Shown: positions 42,938-51,626 of the stretch, one piece after another
How the letters are laid out: every line of letters begins with the position of its first letter
How positions within the stretch are numbered: the first letter of the stretch is position 1
Assembly: GCF_019645835.1 (NCBI RefSeq)
Contig: NZ_CP080998.1
Span: 3,658,001 to 3,722,000, forward strand
Length of the DNA stretch: 64,000 bases
Origin: Mycolicibacterium holsaticum DSM 44478 = JCM 12374
GTDB taxonomy: Bacteria > Actinomycetota > Actinomycetes > Mycobacteriales > Mycobacteriaceae
Direction: 5' to 3'
Made by a program: the position numbers and the translations under genes
The notes under the pieces: generated by a model
Told to the model about the DNA's origin: nothing
Seen by the model: the letters and a program-made list of their open reading frames with translations, nothing else
Database searches by the model: none

Positions 42938-44417
42938 CACGATCGACGCGCTGATCCGGCTGCACGCCGCCAACCACGGGTCCACACTGATGGTGATCGA
43001 CCAGGACCACCGGATGACCTACGCCGAGCTCGACGCCGGCACTCGCGAGCTGGCCGCGGCGTTGTTCGCCGCCGGCGTCGGCAAGGGCACCCGCGTCGGG
43101 CTGATCATGCCCAACAGCGTCGAATGGGTGCGGATCGCGATGGCGCTGACCCGCATCGGCGCCGTGCTGGTGCCGTTGAGCACGCTGCTGACCGCTCCGG
43201 AACTGGCCGCGCAGCTGCGCGTCGCTTCGGTGCAGATCCTGATCACCGTCGAGGAGTTCCGCGGGCACCGCTATCTCGACGATCTGTCCAGCGTACGGGC
43301 CGATCTGCCTGCGCTACATCAGGTGTGGCGCGCCGACCAGCTACCGTCGACCGGCGACGCCGGGCCGATCGACGCCGTCACCGCGGCCGTCACCCCCAGC
43401 GACACGCTGGCGATCATGTTCACCTCCGGCAGCAGCGGCCCACCCAAAGGGGTCATCCACTCGCACGGCAACGCGTTGCGCGCCGTGCGCTCCGGCCTTG
43501 ACGCGCGCTGTATCGACGTCGACACCCGGTTGTATCTGCCGATGCCGTTCTTCTGGGTCGGTGGGTTCGGCAGCGGCATCATGACCGCGCTGGCGGCGGG
43601 CGCGACGCTGGTCACCGAACAGATTCCGCAGCCGGAGACGACCCTGCGGTTGTTGGAGCGTGAACGGGTCACGTTGTTTCGGGGCTGGCCCGACCAGGCC
43701 GAGGCGCTGGCGCGGCAATCCGGGTCGGTCGACGCCGATCTGTCGGCGCTGCGTCCCGGCAGCCTCGAGGCGCTGCTGCCCGCCGAGCACCGTGGTGCGC
43801 CGGGCGCGCGGGCGAAGCTGCTCGGCATGACTGAGTCGTTCGGACCCTACTGCGGGTTTCGTGCCGACACCGATATGCCCCGCTCTGCCTGGGGCAGCTG
43901 CGGAAAGCCGTTCGACGGCATGCAAGTCCGGATCGTGGACGCCAAAACCGGCCAGCCGGTACCGGCGGGCGTCACCGGGGTGATCCAGATCCGCGGGCCG
44001 CATGTGATGCGCGGAATGTGCCGGCGCGGCCGCGAAGAGCTGTTCACCCCCGACGACTACTACCCCACCGGCGACCTCGGCCATCTCGACGACGACGGGT
44101 TCCTGTTCTTCCACGGCCGCTCCGATGACATGTTCAAGGTCAGCGGTGCGACGGTCTATCCCAGCGAGGTCGAACAAGCGTTACGGACCATCGACGGTGT
44201 CCACAATGCGTGCGTCACCGACGTTTCCGGCGCCGTCGGCGCCCTCGTCGTCGGGGACATCTCCGTTGCGCAGATCCGCGCCGCGGCGCGCACGCGGTTG
44301 AGTGCGTTCAAGGTTCCCACGGTCTGGCTGCTGGTCGACTCCGACGACGACATTCCGCGCAAGGCCTCGGGCAAGGTCGACGTCGCCAAGATGCGCGCGT
44401 TGCTCGCCGAAAGCTGA
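42930..44417 (+). CDS. AMP-dependent acyl-CoA ligase (third of three)
   Basis: A 495-aa ligase of the same type with a canonical ATP loop FTSGSSGPPKG, LGMTESFGPY, PTGDLGHLDDDGF and KASGKVDVAKM. It is the last gene of the six-gene operon. Ligases two and three look like a duplication (shared PFFW-GGF and N-terminal layout), while the first is more distant. Three ligases in one transcript suggest several acid substrates, or that one serves another role such as adenylation for non-CoA acceptors. The sequence does not decide between these. Confidence 0.9.
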   Translation: MPDTIDALIRLHAANHGSTLMVIDQDHRMTYAELDAGTRELAAALFAAGVGKGTRVGLIMPNSVEWVRIAMALTRIGAVLVPLSTLLTAPELAAQLRVASVQILITVEEFRGHRYLDDLSSVRADLPALHQVWRADQLPSTGDAGPIDAVTAAVTPSDTLAIMFTSGSSGPPKGVIHSHGNALRAVRSGLDARCIDVDTRLYLPMPFFWVGGFGSGIMTALAAGATLVTEQIPQPETTLRLLERERVTLFRGWPDQAEALARQSGSVDADLSALRPGSLEALLPAEHRGAPGARAKLLGMTESFGPYCGFRADTDMPRSAWGSCGKPFDGMQVRIVDAKTGQPVPAGVTGVIQIRGPHVMRGMCRRGREELFTPDDYYPTGDLGHLDDDGFLFFHGRSDDMFKVSGATVYPSEVEQALRTIDGVHNACVTDVSGAVGALVVGDISVAQIRAAARTRLSAFKVPTVWLLVDSDDDIPRKASGKVDVAKMRALLAES

Positions 44418-44461
44418 CCGGGCGGCCACGCGCCGCGATCGACGTCTTGGCGACTTTTACC

Positions 44462-44500
44462 CGCACTTTCCCGCCCAATTGTCCCTTTGGGCGTGAAAGC
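44462..44500. repeat. Dispersed repeat copy R1, terminator-like, between convergent genes
   Basis: In minus orientation it reads CGCCCAA, then GGGACAA, then GGGCGGGAAAGT. The CGCCCAA/TTGGGCG and CTTTC/GAAAG pairs form a hairpin between the third ligase and the converging GntR gene. The same element recurs at 47585 and 62033. Terminator function is likely here. Confidence 0.6.
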
Positions 44501-45168
44501 TAGGTGACCACGCCGCGTTCGGTGAGGTGGTCGATCAGCGGCTCGGCGCCCGCAGCGAGATGCTCCGACATCGCCGTGCGGGCCAGGTGCTCGTCGCGGT
44601 GTTCGAGCGCGGCCAACAGCCGTCGATGGTGTTGGTTGGACTTCTCCGGCCACCCCGCGATCGTCGGATACACCGACTCCGGTGCGTAGCGGGTGATCTG
44701 CGACATCAACTGGGCCAGCTTGGGTGAGTCGGCGGCCACGTTGATCGCCCGGTGGAATTCGTGGTTGAGGCGGACGACGAGCTCGACGTCGTCGCCGGCA
44801 TACGCCGACTCCAGCTCGGTCTGGATCTTTTCCACCCCACGCCACTGCTCGTCGGTGATGTTGGCCGCGGCCCGCGCCGCCAGTTCGCCGCCGATGTAGG
44901 CCTGCACGTTGGACACATCGGTCAGGTCACGACCCGTCACGGGCAGCACCACAAAACCGCGCCGCGGTTGTTGTGCGAGCAGGCCTTCGGCCTTCAGCTC
45001 GAACAGCGCCTCGCGCACCGGGGTGACGCTCACCCCCAGTTCTGCCGCGAGTTGATCTAGCCGCACATAGTTTCCCGCCGCATACGTGCCGTCGAAGATG
45101 CGCCCGCGCACGAAGCGCGCGACATCCTCAGCCAACTGCGGGCGGGTGGCGAAATCCGGGGCCGACAC
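44500..45168 (-). CDS. GntR-family (FCD) transcriptional regulator
   Basis: A 222-aa GntR regulator. The winged helix (residues about 8-72) contains LDQLAAELGVSVTPVREALFELKAEGLL and the wing RRGFVV. The FCD domain has LNHEFHRAI, NQHHRRLLAAL and the final helix with HLAAGAEPLIDHL. The GTG start is 2 nt after the acyl-CoA dehydrogenase stop, so it is the last gene of an operon with SDR, thiolase and dehydrogenase and may regulate it. The candidate operator is the AT-rich palindrome at 48448-48466. Confidence 0.88.
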   Translation of the reverse strand: MSAPDFATRPQLAEDVARFVRGRIFDGTYAAGNYVRLDQLAAELGVSVTPVREALFELKAEGLLAQQPRRGFVVLPVTGRDLTDVSNVQAYIGGELAARAAANITDEQWRGVEKIQTELESAYAGDDVELVVRLNHEFHRAINVAADSPKLAQLMSQITRYAPESVYPTIAGWPEKSNQHHRRLLAALEHRDEHLARTAMSEHLAAGAEPLIDHLTERGVVT

Positions 45169-45170
45169 GG

Positions 45171-46364
45171 TCAGATCCGGTAGTCCGCGAGCAGCCGCTT
45201 GCTGATGATGTTCTTCTGGATCTCGCTGGTGCCCTCACCGATGAGCAGGAACGGGGCGTCGCGCATCAGCCGTTCGATCTCGTACTCCTTGGAGTACCCG
45301 TATCCCCCGTGGATGCGGAAGCTCTGTTCGGTGACCTCCGAACAGAACTCACTGGCCAGGTACTTGGCCATGCCCGCGGCGACGTCATTGCGTTCGCCGG
45401 AGTCCTTGAGCCGGGCAGCGTTGACCATCATCAGATGGGCAGCCTCGACTTTGGTTGCCATTTCGGCCAATTGGAAGGCCACCGCCTGATGCTCGGCGAT
45501 CGGCTTACCGAACGTCTGCCGCTGCTGGGCGTACCGCACCGCGAGCTCGAACGCGCGGATCCCGACGCCGCACGCCCGTGCCGAAACGTTGACGCGGCCC
45601 ACCTCGATACCGTCCATCATCTGGACGAAACCCTGACCGGGTGCTTCGCCGAGGATGTCGTCCGCATGTGCCACATACCCGTCGAAGATCATCTCGGTGG
45701 TGTCGATGCCCTTGTAGCCGAGCTTGTCGATCTTGCCGGGAATGCTCAGGCCGGGCACGACTTCGCCGAAGCCGACCGGCTTTTCGACCAGGAACGCGGT
45801 CAGGTTGCGGTGCGGCTTGTCGGCGCCTTCGTCGGTGCGCACCAGCACCGCGACCAGCGTCGAGCTTGCGCCGTTGGTCAGCCACATCTTCTGGCCGTCG
45901 ATCGTATAGTTGCCGTCGGCGGTGCGGGTGGCGCGGGTACGGATCGCCGCGACGTCAGAACCCAACTCGGGTTCGGACATCGAAAACGCGCCGCGCGTCT
46001 CGCCGGCCGCCATCCGGGGCAGATAACGCTGCTTCTGTGCATCGGTGCCGTGCTGACGCAGCATGTAGGCGACGATGAAATGGGTGTTGAGCACGCCGGA
46101 TACGCTCATCCAGCCGCGCGCGAGTTCCTCGACGCACAGCGCATAGGTCAGCAGCGATTCACCTAAACCGCCGTACTCCTCGGGGATCATCAGCCCGAAC
46201 AGACCCATGTCCTTCATCTGGTCGACGATGGCCTGCGGGTAGGTGTCGGTCTTCTCGAGATCCGGCGCGTTCGGGATGACCTCTTTCTCCACGAACTGGC
46301 GAACGGTGGCGAGGATTTCGGTCTGCACCTCGGTCAGCCCGAGAGTCTGGGCGAGTTTGGTCAC
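45171..46364 (-). CDS. Acyl-CoA dehydrogenase, homotetrameric type
   Basis: A 397-aa acyl-CoA dehydrogenase. It has MSEPELGSDVAAIRT, YTIDGQKMWLTNG and the C-terminal IGEGTSEIQKNIIS with the catalytic Glu, so it looks self-sufficient, unlike the paired enzymes at 23-25 kb and 59-62 kb. GTG 46364 overlaps the thiolase stop by GTGA. It would introduce the alpha-beta double bond in an acyl-CoA, passing electrons to ETF. The GntR gene follows 2 nt downstream. Confidence 0.93.
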   Translation of the reverse strand: MTKLAQTLGLTEVQTEILATVRQFVEKEVIPNAPDLEKTDTYPQAIVDQMKDMGLFGLMIPEEYGGLGESLLTYALCVEELARGWMSVSGVLNTHFIVAYMLRQHGTDAQKQRYLPRMAAGETRGAFSMSEPELGSDVAAIRTRATRTADGNYTIDGQKMWLTNGASSTLVAVLVRTDEGADKPHRNLTAFLVEKPVGFGEVVPGLSIPGKIDKLGYKGIDTTEMIFDGYVAHADDILGEAPGQGFVQMMDGIEVGRVNVSARACGVGIRAFELAVRYAQQRQTFGKPIAEHQAVAFQLAEMATKVEAAHLMMVNAARLKDSGERNDVAAGMAKYLASEFCSEVTEQSFRIHGGYGYSKEYEIERLMRDAPFLLIGEGTSEIQKNIISKRLLADYRI

Positions 46365-47575
46365 GCGCCGATCCTTTCGAAAACGGCTGCCAGTCCCTGC
46401 CCGCCGCCGATGCACATGGTTTCCAGGCCGTAGCGAGCGTCGCGGCGGTTCATCTCGCGAGCCAGCGTGGCCAGCATGCGTCCTCCGGTCGCGCCGACCG
46501 GGTGGCCAAGCGAGATGCCGGAGCCATGCACGTTGGTGCGCTCGTGGTCGGCGGCGGTGAACTTCCACTCGCGCATCGCCGCCAGCGCCTGGGCGGCGAA
46601 CGCCTCGTTGAGCTCGATGAGGTCGATATCCGCCAGCGTCAACCCGGCTTTGGCCAGCGCGGCGTCGGTGGCCGGCACCGGACCGATACCCATCACGTTT
46701 GGCGCCACCCCGGCCGCTCCCCAGGACACCAGCCGCACCAACGGGGTGAGGCCGAGTTCGTCGGCCCGCTCGGGTGTGGTGACGATACACATGGACGCGG
46801 CGTCGTTCTGCCCGCTGGAGTTGCCCGCGGTGACGGTGGCCTCCGGATCTTCCTTGCCCAGAACAGGTTTGAGCTTGCTCAATGCCTCGACGGAGGTGTC
46901 GGCGCGCGGGTGCTCGTCGGTGTCGACCAGCTCATCGCCGGCGCGGGTGCGCACGGTGACGGGCACGATCTCCTCGGCGAGGACGCCGTTCTTCTGCGCG
47001 GCCACCGCCCGCCGGTGTGACGTCACCGCCAGCTCGTCCTGTTCCTGTCGGGAGATGCCGTACTGGCGGCGCAGGTTCTCGGCGGTCTCGAGCATGCCGC
47101 CAGGCACCGGATAGTGCTGTCCGCCCGCGGTGGTGCGGCCGCGGGCCAGCCCGTCGTGCACGCGCACACCGGATCGAGCCCCGCCCCAGCGCATGTCGGT
47201 CGAGTAGAACACGACGTTGCTCATGCTTTCGGCGCCGCCTGCGACCACGACGTCGTTGTCGCCACCGGCCACCTGCAGACAGGCCTGGATGACGGCCTGC
47301 AGACCCGAACCGCAGCGACGATCGACCTGCATACCAGGCACGGTGACCGGCAGACCCGCGTCGAGCGCCACCACGCGGCCGATCGCGGGTGCCTCACTGT
47401 TGGGATAGCAGTGGCCGAGGATGACGTCCTGCACTGCGCCGGGGTCGATCCCGGTCCTGTCGAGCAGGCCCTTGAGCGCGGTGACGCCGAGGTCGACGGC
47501 GGTCAGCGATTTGAACATGCCGCCGTAGCGGCCGATCGGTGTGCGTACCGGTTCGCAGATCACCGCGTCACGCAT
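46361..47575 (-). CDS. Thiolase (acetyl-CoA acyltransferase)
   Basis: A 404-aa thiolase with Cys in VDRRCGSGLQA near residue 90, NEAFAAQAL, GHPVGATGGRM with the catalytic His, and CIGGGQG with the second Cys, so it is a complete active site. It cleaves a 3-ketoacyl-CoA. ATG 47575 has AGAGGGG upstream, and that site lies within the edge of a dispersed repeat copy. It sits between SDR and acyl-CoA dehydrogenase genes in a compact beta-oxidation module. Confidence 0.94.
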   Translation of the reverse strand: MRDAVICEPVRTPIGRYGGMFKSLTAVDLGVTALKGLLDRTGIDPGAVQDVILGHCYPNSEAPAIGRVVALDAGLPVTVPGMQVDRRCGSGLQAVIQACLQVAGGDNDVVVAGGAESMSNVVFYSTDMRWGGARSGVRVHDGLARGRTTAGGQHYPVPGGMLETAENLRRQYGISRQEQDELAVTSHRRAVAAQKNGVLAEEIVPVTVRTRAGDELVDTDEHPRADTSVEALSKLKPVLGKEDPEATVTAGNSSGQNDAASMCIVTTPERADELGLTPLVRLVSWGAAGVAPNVMGIGPVPATDAALAKAGLTLADIDLIELNEAFAAQALAAMREWKFTAADHERTNVHGSGISLGHPVGATGGRMLATLAREMNRRDARYGLETMCIGGGQGLAAVFERIGA

Positions 47576-47584
47576 GGCACCCCT

Positions 47585-47622
47585 CTTTTCTCGCCCAACG
47601 GGACAAACCGGCGGGAAAGTGC
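47585..47622. repeat. Dispersed repeat copy R2, inside the SDR-thiolase gap
   Basis: Contains CGCCCAA, GGGACAA and GGCGGGAAAGTGCG in plus orientation, matching copies at 44462 (inverted) and 62033. Unlike those it lies between two genes of the same strand, where a hairpin would weaken readthrough from the SDR into the thiolase. Confidence 0.55.
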
Positions 47623-47653
47623 GAGTAGATCCCGCCATTTCGTCGAGTTCGGC

Positions 47654-48394
47654 TCATACGTATCGGCCGCCGGTCACCTCGAGCACCGTTCCGGTCATGT
47701 ACGACGACAGATCGCTGGCCAGAAACAATGCCACCTTGGCCACCTCGGCGGGCTCACCGGCGCGCCCCATCGGCACCTCCGCGAGCTTCTGATCCCAAAT
47801 CCGTTGCGGCATGGCTTCTGTCATCGCCGACCGGATCAGCCCTGGCTGAATGGCGTTGACCCGCACACCGAGATGGGCGAGCTCCTTGGCGGCTGCCTTC
47901 GTCAAACCGACGATGCCGGCCTTGGCCGCCGAATAGTTCGTCTGGCCGACCAGGCCGACCTTGCCCGAGATCGACGACATGTTCACGATCGCGCCGCGCT
48001 TGTTCTCGCGCATGATCGCCGCGGCCGCCTTGGTGCCGTTCCAGGTCCCCTTCAGGTGCACGGCGATGACCTGGTCGAACTGCTCTTCGGTCATCTTGCG
48101 CATGGTCGCGTCGCGGGTGATGCCGGCGTTGTTGACCATGATGTCCAACCCGCCGAAGCGCTCGAGCGCGGCGCTGACGAGCGCGTCGACCTCGGCTGCA
48201 TCGGTGACGTCGCAGCGCACCGCCGACGCGACGTCATCTCCGCCGAGCTGTTTCACCGCCGCCTGCGTCGCGACGAGATCAAGATCGCCGAGCACCACGC
48301 GCGCCCCCTCGGCGATGAACCGCTCCGCGATCGCCAGGCCGAGGCCCTGTGCACCGCCCGTGACGACGGCCGTCTGTCCGGTCAACAACGACAC
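47654..48394 (-). CDS. Short-chain dehydrogenase (FabG-type 3-ketoacyl/hydroxyacyl dehydrogenase)
   Basis: A 246-aa classical SDR close to FabG. The cofactor motif is TGGAQGLG at 12-19, followed by NNAGITRD, Ser in NMSSISGK, and YSAAK as catalytic pair. It is well suited to 3-hydroxyacyl-CoA dehydrogenation in the module with thiolase and acyl-CoA dehydrogenase. GTG 48394 starts the minus operon and faces the acyl-CoA dehydrogenase at 48639 across a 244-bp divergent region. Confidence 0.92.
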   Translation of the reverse strand: MSLLTGQTAVVTGGAQGLGLAIAERFIAEGARVVLGDLDLVATQAAVKQLGGDDVASAVRCDVTDAAEVDALVSAALERFGGLDIMVNNAGITRDATMRKMTEEQFDQVIAVHLKGTWNGTKAAAAIMRENKRGAIVNMSSISGKVGLVGQTNYSAAKAGIVGLTKAAAKELAHLGVRVNAIQPGLIRSAMTEAMPQRIWDQKLAEVPMGRAGEPAEVAKVALFLASDLSSYMTGTVLEVTGGRYV

Positions 48395-48638
48395 CTAGCT
48401 CACCCTCCTCGTCGGGATCAGCCCCCTGAGGGCCGGATCAATCGCACATCATATTTCATATATGATCGCCCGAGTTACGGGCCGGCGCAGGCCACGCGAG
48501 CAGACGCAGAGTCGCGCGTTCCGCGGCGGTATCGTGCGATTCCGCGTCTGCTCGCGGAACGAACGCGCTGGACGAACTCGCTGGACGTACTCGCGGAAAT
48601 GCTCGCGCCGCTCCGATGCCGAAGGGAAGCATGTGCCG
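48395..48638. promoter_or_regulatory. Divergent control region with AT-rich palindrome and inverted and direct repeats
   Basis: An AT-rich 19-bp palindrome, ATCATATTTCATATATGAT, lies at 48448-48466, 54 bp from the SDR start. Then come a perfect 13-bp inverted repeat (48495-48507 and 48544-48556, GCGTCTGCTCGCG) and a 13-bp tandem direct repeat (48567-48592, GCTGGACGNACTC twice). No gene is supported. The palindrome suits a GntR operator; the other repeats could be mRNA leader structure for the dehydrogenase gene. Confidence 0.55.
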
Positions 48639-49811
48639 ATGACCGCATCCGACGTCAACCACGACGATTTCCGGGAGATCCTGGCCCAGACCCGGCACTT
48701 CGTGCGTACCGCGGTGGTGCCGCGCGAACAGGAGATCCTGCGCGAGGACCGCGTTCCCGACGATCTGCGCGAGCAGGCCAAGCGGATGGGCCTGTTCGGC
48801 TACGCCATCCCCCAGCAGTGGGGCGGGCTGGGCCTCGACCTGGTGCAGGACGTCGAGTTGGCGATGGAACTGGGCTACACATCGCTGGCTTTGCGGTCGA
48901 TGTTCGGCACCAACAACGGCATCGCCGGGCAGGTGCTGGTCGGCTTCGGCACCGACGAGCAGAAGGCCCGCTGGCTGGAACCCATCGCGAGCGGCGACGT
49001 CGTCGCATCCTTCGCCCTCACCGAGCCGGGCGCCGGTTCCAACCCGTCGGGGTTGCGTACGAAAGCCGTTGCCGACGGCGATGATTGGGTCATCACCGGC
49101 CAGAAGCGGTTCATCACCAACGCGCCGACGGCAAACCTGTTCGTGGTCTTCGCCCGCACCCGTCCGGCCGATGACGCCGGGGCGGGCATCGCGGTCTTTC
49201 TGGTGCCCGCCGATACGCCCGGCGTCCAGGTCGGCGCCAAGGACGCCAAGATGGGCCAGGAAGGCGCATGGACGGCCGACGTCAGCTTCGACGACGTGCG
49301 GGTGCCCGCGGCGGCGCTCGTCGGCGGCAGCGAGGACATCGGCTACCGCGCCGCGATGATCTCTTTGGCGCGGGGGCGCGTGCACATCGCGGCGATCGCG
49401 GTCGGCACCGCACAGCGTGCGCTCGACGAGTCGGTGACCTACGCCGCCACCGCCACACAGGGCGGGACCCCGATCGGGAACTTCCAGTTGGTGCAGGCGA
49501 TGCTCGCCGACCAGCAGACCGGGGTGCTGGCCGGGCAGGCGTTGGTCCGCGACGCGGCACGCAAGTGGGTCGACAACGAAGATCGCCGTATCGCCCCGTC
49601 GGCGGCGAAGCTGTACTGCACCGAAATGGCAGGCAAGGTCGCCGATCTCGCGGTGCAGATCCACGGCGGCAGCGGTTACATGCGCGAGGTCACCGTCGAG
49701 CGGATCTACCGGGACGTGCGGCTACTGCGGTTGTACGAGGGCACCAGCGAAATCCAGCGGCTCATCATCGGGTCGAACCTGGTCAAAACGGCACAGAAGG
49801 AGCGCGCATGA
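48639..49811 (+). CDS. Acyl-CoA dehydrogenase
   Basis: A 390-aa acyl-CoA dehydrogenase with FALTEPGAGSNPSGLRT, WVITGQKRFITN and LYEGTSEIQRLII with the catalytic Glu in place. ATG 48639 has GAAGGGAAG about 9 nt upstream; GTG 48633 is possible. The TGA overlaps the SDR start by ATGA, which couples the two. It is divergent from the GntR operon and would use the same regulator. The substrate chain is unknown. Confidence 0.93.
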   Translation: MTASDVNHDDFREILAQTRHFVRTAVVPREQEILREDRVPDDLREQAKRMGLFGYAIPQQWGGLGLDLVQDVELAMELGYTSLALRSMFGTNNGIAGQVLVGFGTDEQKARWLEPIASGDVVASFALTEPGAGSNPSGLRTKAVADGDDWVITGQKRFITNAPTANLFVVFARTRPADDAGAGIAVFLVPADTPGVQVGAKDAKMGQEGAWTADVSFDDVRVPAAALVGGSEDIGYRAAMISLARGRVHIAAIAVGTAQRALDESVTYAATATQGGTPIGNFQLVQAMLADQQTGVLAGQALVRDAARKWVDNEDRRIAPSAAKLYCTEMAGKVADLAVQIHGGSGYMREVTVERIYRDVRLLRLYEGTSEIQRLIIGSNLVKTAQKERA

Positions 49812-50629
49812 GCGGACGGCTGACCGGCAAGGTGGCCTTCATCACCGGAGCCGCCCGCGGCCAGGGCCGGGCTCACGCCGTCCGGATGGCCCGCGAGGGC
49901 GCGGACATCATCGCGATCGACATCGCCGGCAAGCTGCCCGTCTGCGTGCCATACGACCACGCGACTCCTGAAGACCTCGCCGAGACCACCCGCCTCGTCG
50001 AGGCAACGGGCCGCCGCATCCTCGCCTCCGAAGTCGACGTCCGCGACACCGAGGGGTTGAACCAGGCGGTGGCCGAGGGCGTCGCCGCCTTCGGCCGCCT
50101 CGACATCATCGTCGCCAACGCGGGCATCTCCCCGCCCCAGGTGTGGGATGAGATCACCGTCGACGACTTTCGAGACGTCATGGACATCAACGTCACCGGC
50201 ACCTGGAACACGGTGATGGCCGGCGCCCAGAAGATCATCGACGGTGGCCGCGGCGGATCCATCATCCTGATCAGCTCGGCGGCGGGACTCAAGCTGCAAC
50301 CGTTCATGATCCACTACACGGCCAGCAAGCACGCCGTCACCGGGATGGCGCGCGCGTTCGCCGCCGAACTGGGCAAGCACTCCATCCGGGTCAACAGCGT
50401 GCACCCCGGTCCGGTCAACACCGCGATGGGTTCCGGCGACATGATCACGGCGATCGGCAAGGTGATGGAGACCAACCCGGCGCTGCAGAACATGATGACG
50501 CCGTTCCTGCCGACGTGGATTCTCGAGCCAGAGGATGTCGCCGACGTGGTCTACTGGCTTGCCTGCGACGAGTCGAGATACCTGACCGCGACGGCGATCC
50601 CCGTCGACCAGGGGTCAACCCAGTACTGA
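49808..50629 (+). CDS. Mycofactocin-type (carveol dehydrogenase-like) SDR
   Basis: A 273-aa SDR. It has TGAARGQGR at 14-22, then the IDIAGKLPVCVPYDHATPED insertion and TTRLVEATGRRILASEVDVRD, which characterise the carveol-dehydrogenase-like subfamily with tightly held NAD that depends on mycofactocin. NAGIS, the Ser segment ISSAAG and YTASK complete the active site. It would oxidise a secondary alcohol. ATG 49808 overlaps the acyl-CoA dehydrogenase stop. The subfamily reading is established knowledge; the substrate is unknown. Confidence 0.9.
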   Translation: MSGRLTGKVAFITGAARGQGRAHAVRMAREGADIIAIDIAGKLPVCVPYDHATPEDLAETTRLVEATGRRILASEVDVRDTEGLNQAVAEGVAAFGRLDIIVANAGISPPQVWDEITVDDFRDVMDINVTGTWNTVMAGAQKIIDGGRGGSIILISSAAGLKLQPFMIHYTASKHAVTGMARAFAAELGKHSIRVNSVHPGPVNTAMGSGDMITAIGKVMETNPALQNMMTPFLPTWILEPEDVADVVYWLACDESRYLTATAIPVDQGSTQY

Positions 50630-50637
50630 ACGGATCG

Positions 50638-51090
50638 TCAGCGGATGTAGCGCACGATCGACTCCGCGACCGCGGCCGGCTTCTCCGAGCCCGCTATCTC
50701 CACCGTGGTGGTCATGGTCGACTGCACCGCGCCGTCGAGCTGATCGACTTTTGAGATCTCCGCGCGGGCACGTACTTTCGCGCCTACCTTGACCGGCGTG
50801 ATGAAGCGAACCTTGTTGTAGCCGTAGTTGATCGCCATCGTGACGTTGCCGACGGTGTAGAGCTGGTGCATGAAGTGCGGCAGCAGCGACAGCGTCAGCA
50901 GCCCGTGCGCAATCGTGCCACCGAACGGGCCGTCCGCCGCACGCTTCGGGTCAACGTGAATCCATTGGTGATCGTCGGTGGCGTCGGCGAACAGGTTGAC
51001 CCGCTCCTGGCTGATTTCCAGCCACTCCGTGGGACCCAGTTCGCTGCCTTCAGCCGCGACGAGCTCATCGAGGTCCTTGAACGTTCTCAC
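50638..51090 (-). CDS. MaoC-like (R)-enoyl-CoA hydratase
   Basis: A 150-aa hotdog hydratase. The hydratase-2 motif appears as FADATDDHQWIHVD, with the Asp and His pair, followed by GPFGGTIAHGLLTLSL. It hydrates trans-2-enoyl-CoA to the (R)-3-hydroxy form, or acts in a related dehydration. GTG 51090 has AGGAG upstream. It converges on the mycofactocin-type SDR with only 8 nt between the stops and no clear hairpin there. Confidence 0.92.
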   Translation of the reverse strand: MRTFKDLDELVAAEGSELGPTEWLEISQERVNLFADATDDHQWIHVDPKRAADGPFGGTIAHGLLTLSLLPHFMHQLYTVGNVTMAINYGYNKVRFITPVKVGAKVRARAEISKVDQLDGAVQSTMTTTVEIAGSEKPAAVAESIVRYIR

Positions 51091-51626
51091 TGCTACTCCT
51101 TCGTCCCGTCAGAAGACCACCCGCATCAGACGATGCGGTCCTCACAGTGCCATAGCACCGCGCGCGACAGAACAAGCACTCCCCGTCGGTGCCGCGGAAC
51201 CCCGGATCCGGTGCACCGGCGCAAACTCGGCAGTTCCTGACAATGGCCAGGAGGCGGGATTTGCCGGTTGTAATCGATTACCCACCGCCGCGCATACCGA
51301 GAATTCGTCTCGCTACGCGCTTGCAGAGCAAAATTTTGGCAATCCGGGCCTGGAACCAGGACGCTGCGCGGATTGAGTTCGCCACGGACGATTACTTACT
51401 TCAATGACCTGCGGGTATAATTGCTATATAGATAGCCATAAAGCGCTCGACAGCTGTGGTGTCCGCGAAGCTACTCCTGGGTATTCTTTCGACACGGGAC
51501 AAGATTTCGTCGCTAGCTGGTTTTCCAGCGGCCGACAGCGAGATACTCAAGATTGCATGCGCACTTCACTATCCAAGAAATCAAAGCCGACCAATGGTTG
51601 GTCGGCCGCCTAAAGAATGGACGACC
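51091..51626. other. 535-base AT-richer leader without a supported gene
   Basis: The sequence between the MaoC-like gene and the acyl-transferase-like gene is visibly AT-richer than its surroundings, especially 51290-51600. A TATAAT at 51416-51421 with a weak TTACTT about 18 nt upstream is a candidate promoter for the downstream operon. A 69-codon frame (51404-51613) and an in-frame extension of the next gene (from 51456) exist but lack ribosome sites. I see no operator of the 19-bp type. Confidence 0.4.

Noticed and set aside
47114..49084. A 656-codon plus-strand open frame across the thiolase and SDR genes
   Set aside because: It crosses two well-supported minus-strand genes and the divergent control region, and its translation has no family features.
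51404..51613. A 69-codon frame with several Cys residues, as a called gene
   Set aside because: Its first bases overlap the TATAAT candidate and there is no ribosome site, so I list it only as a hypothesis and not as a gene.
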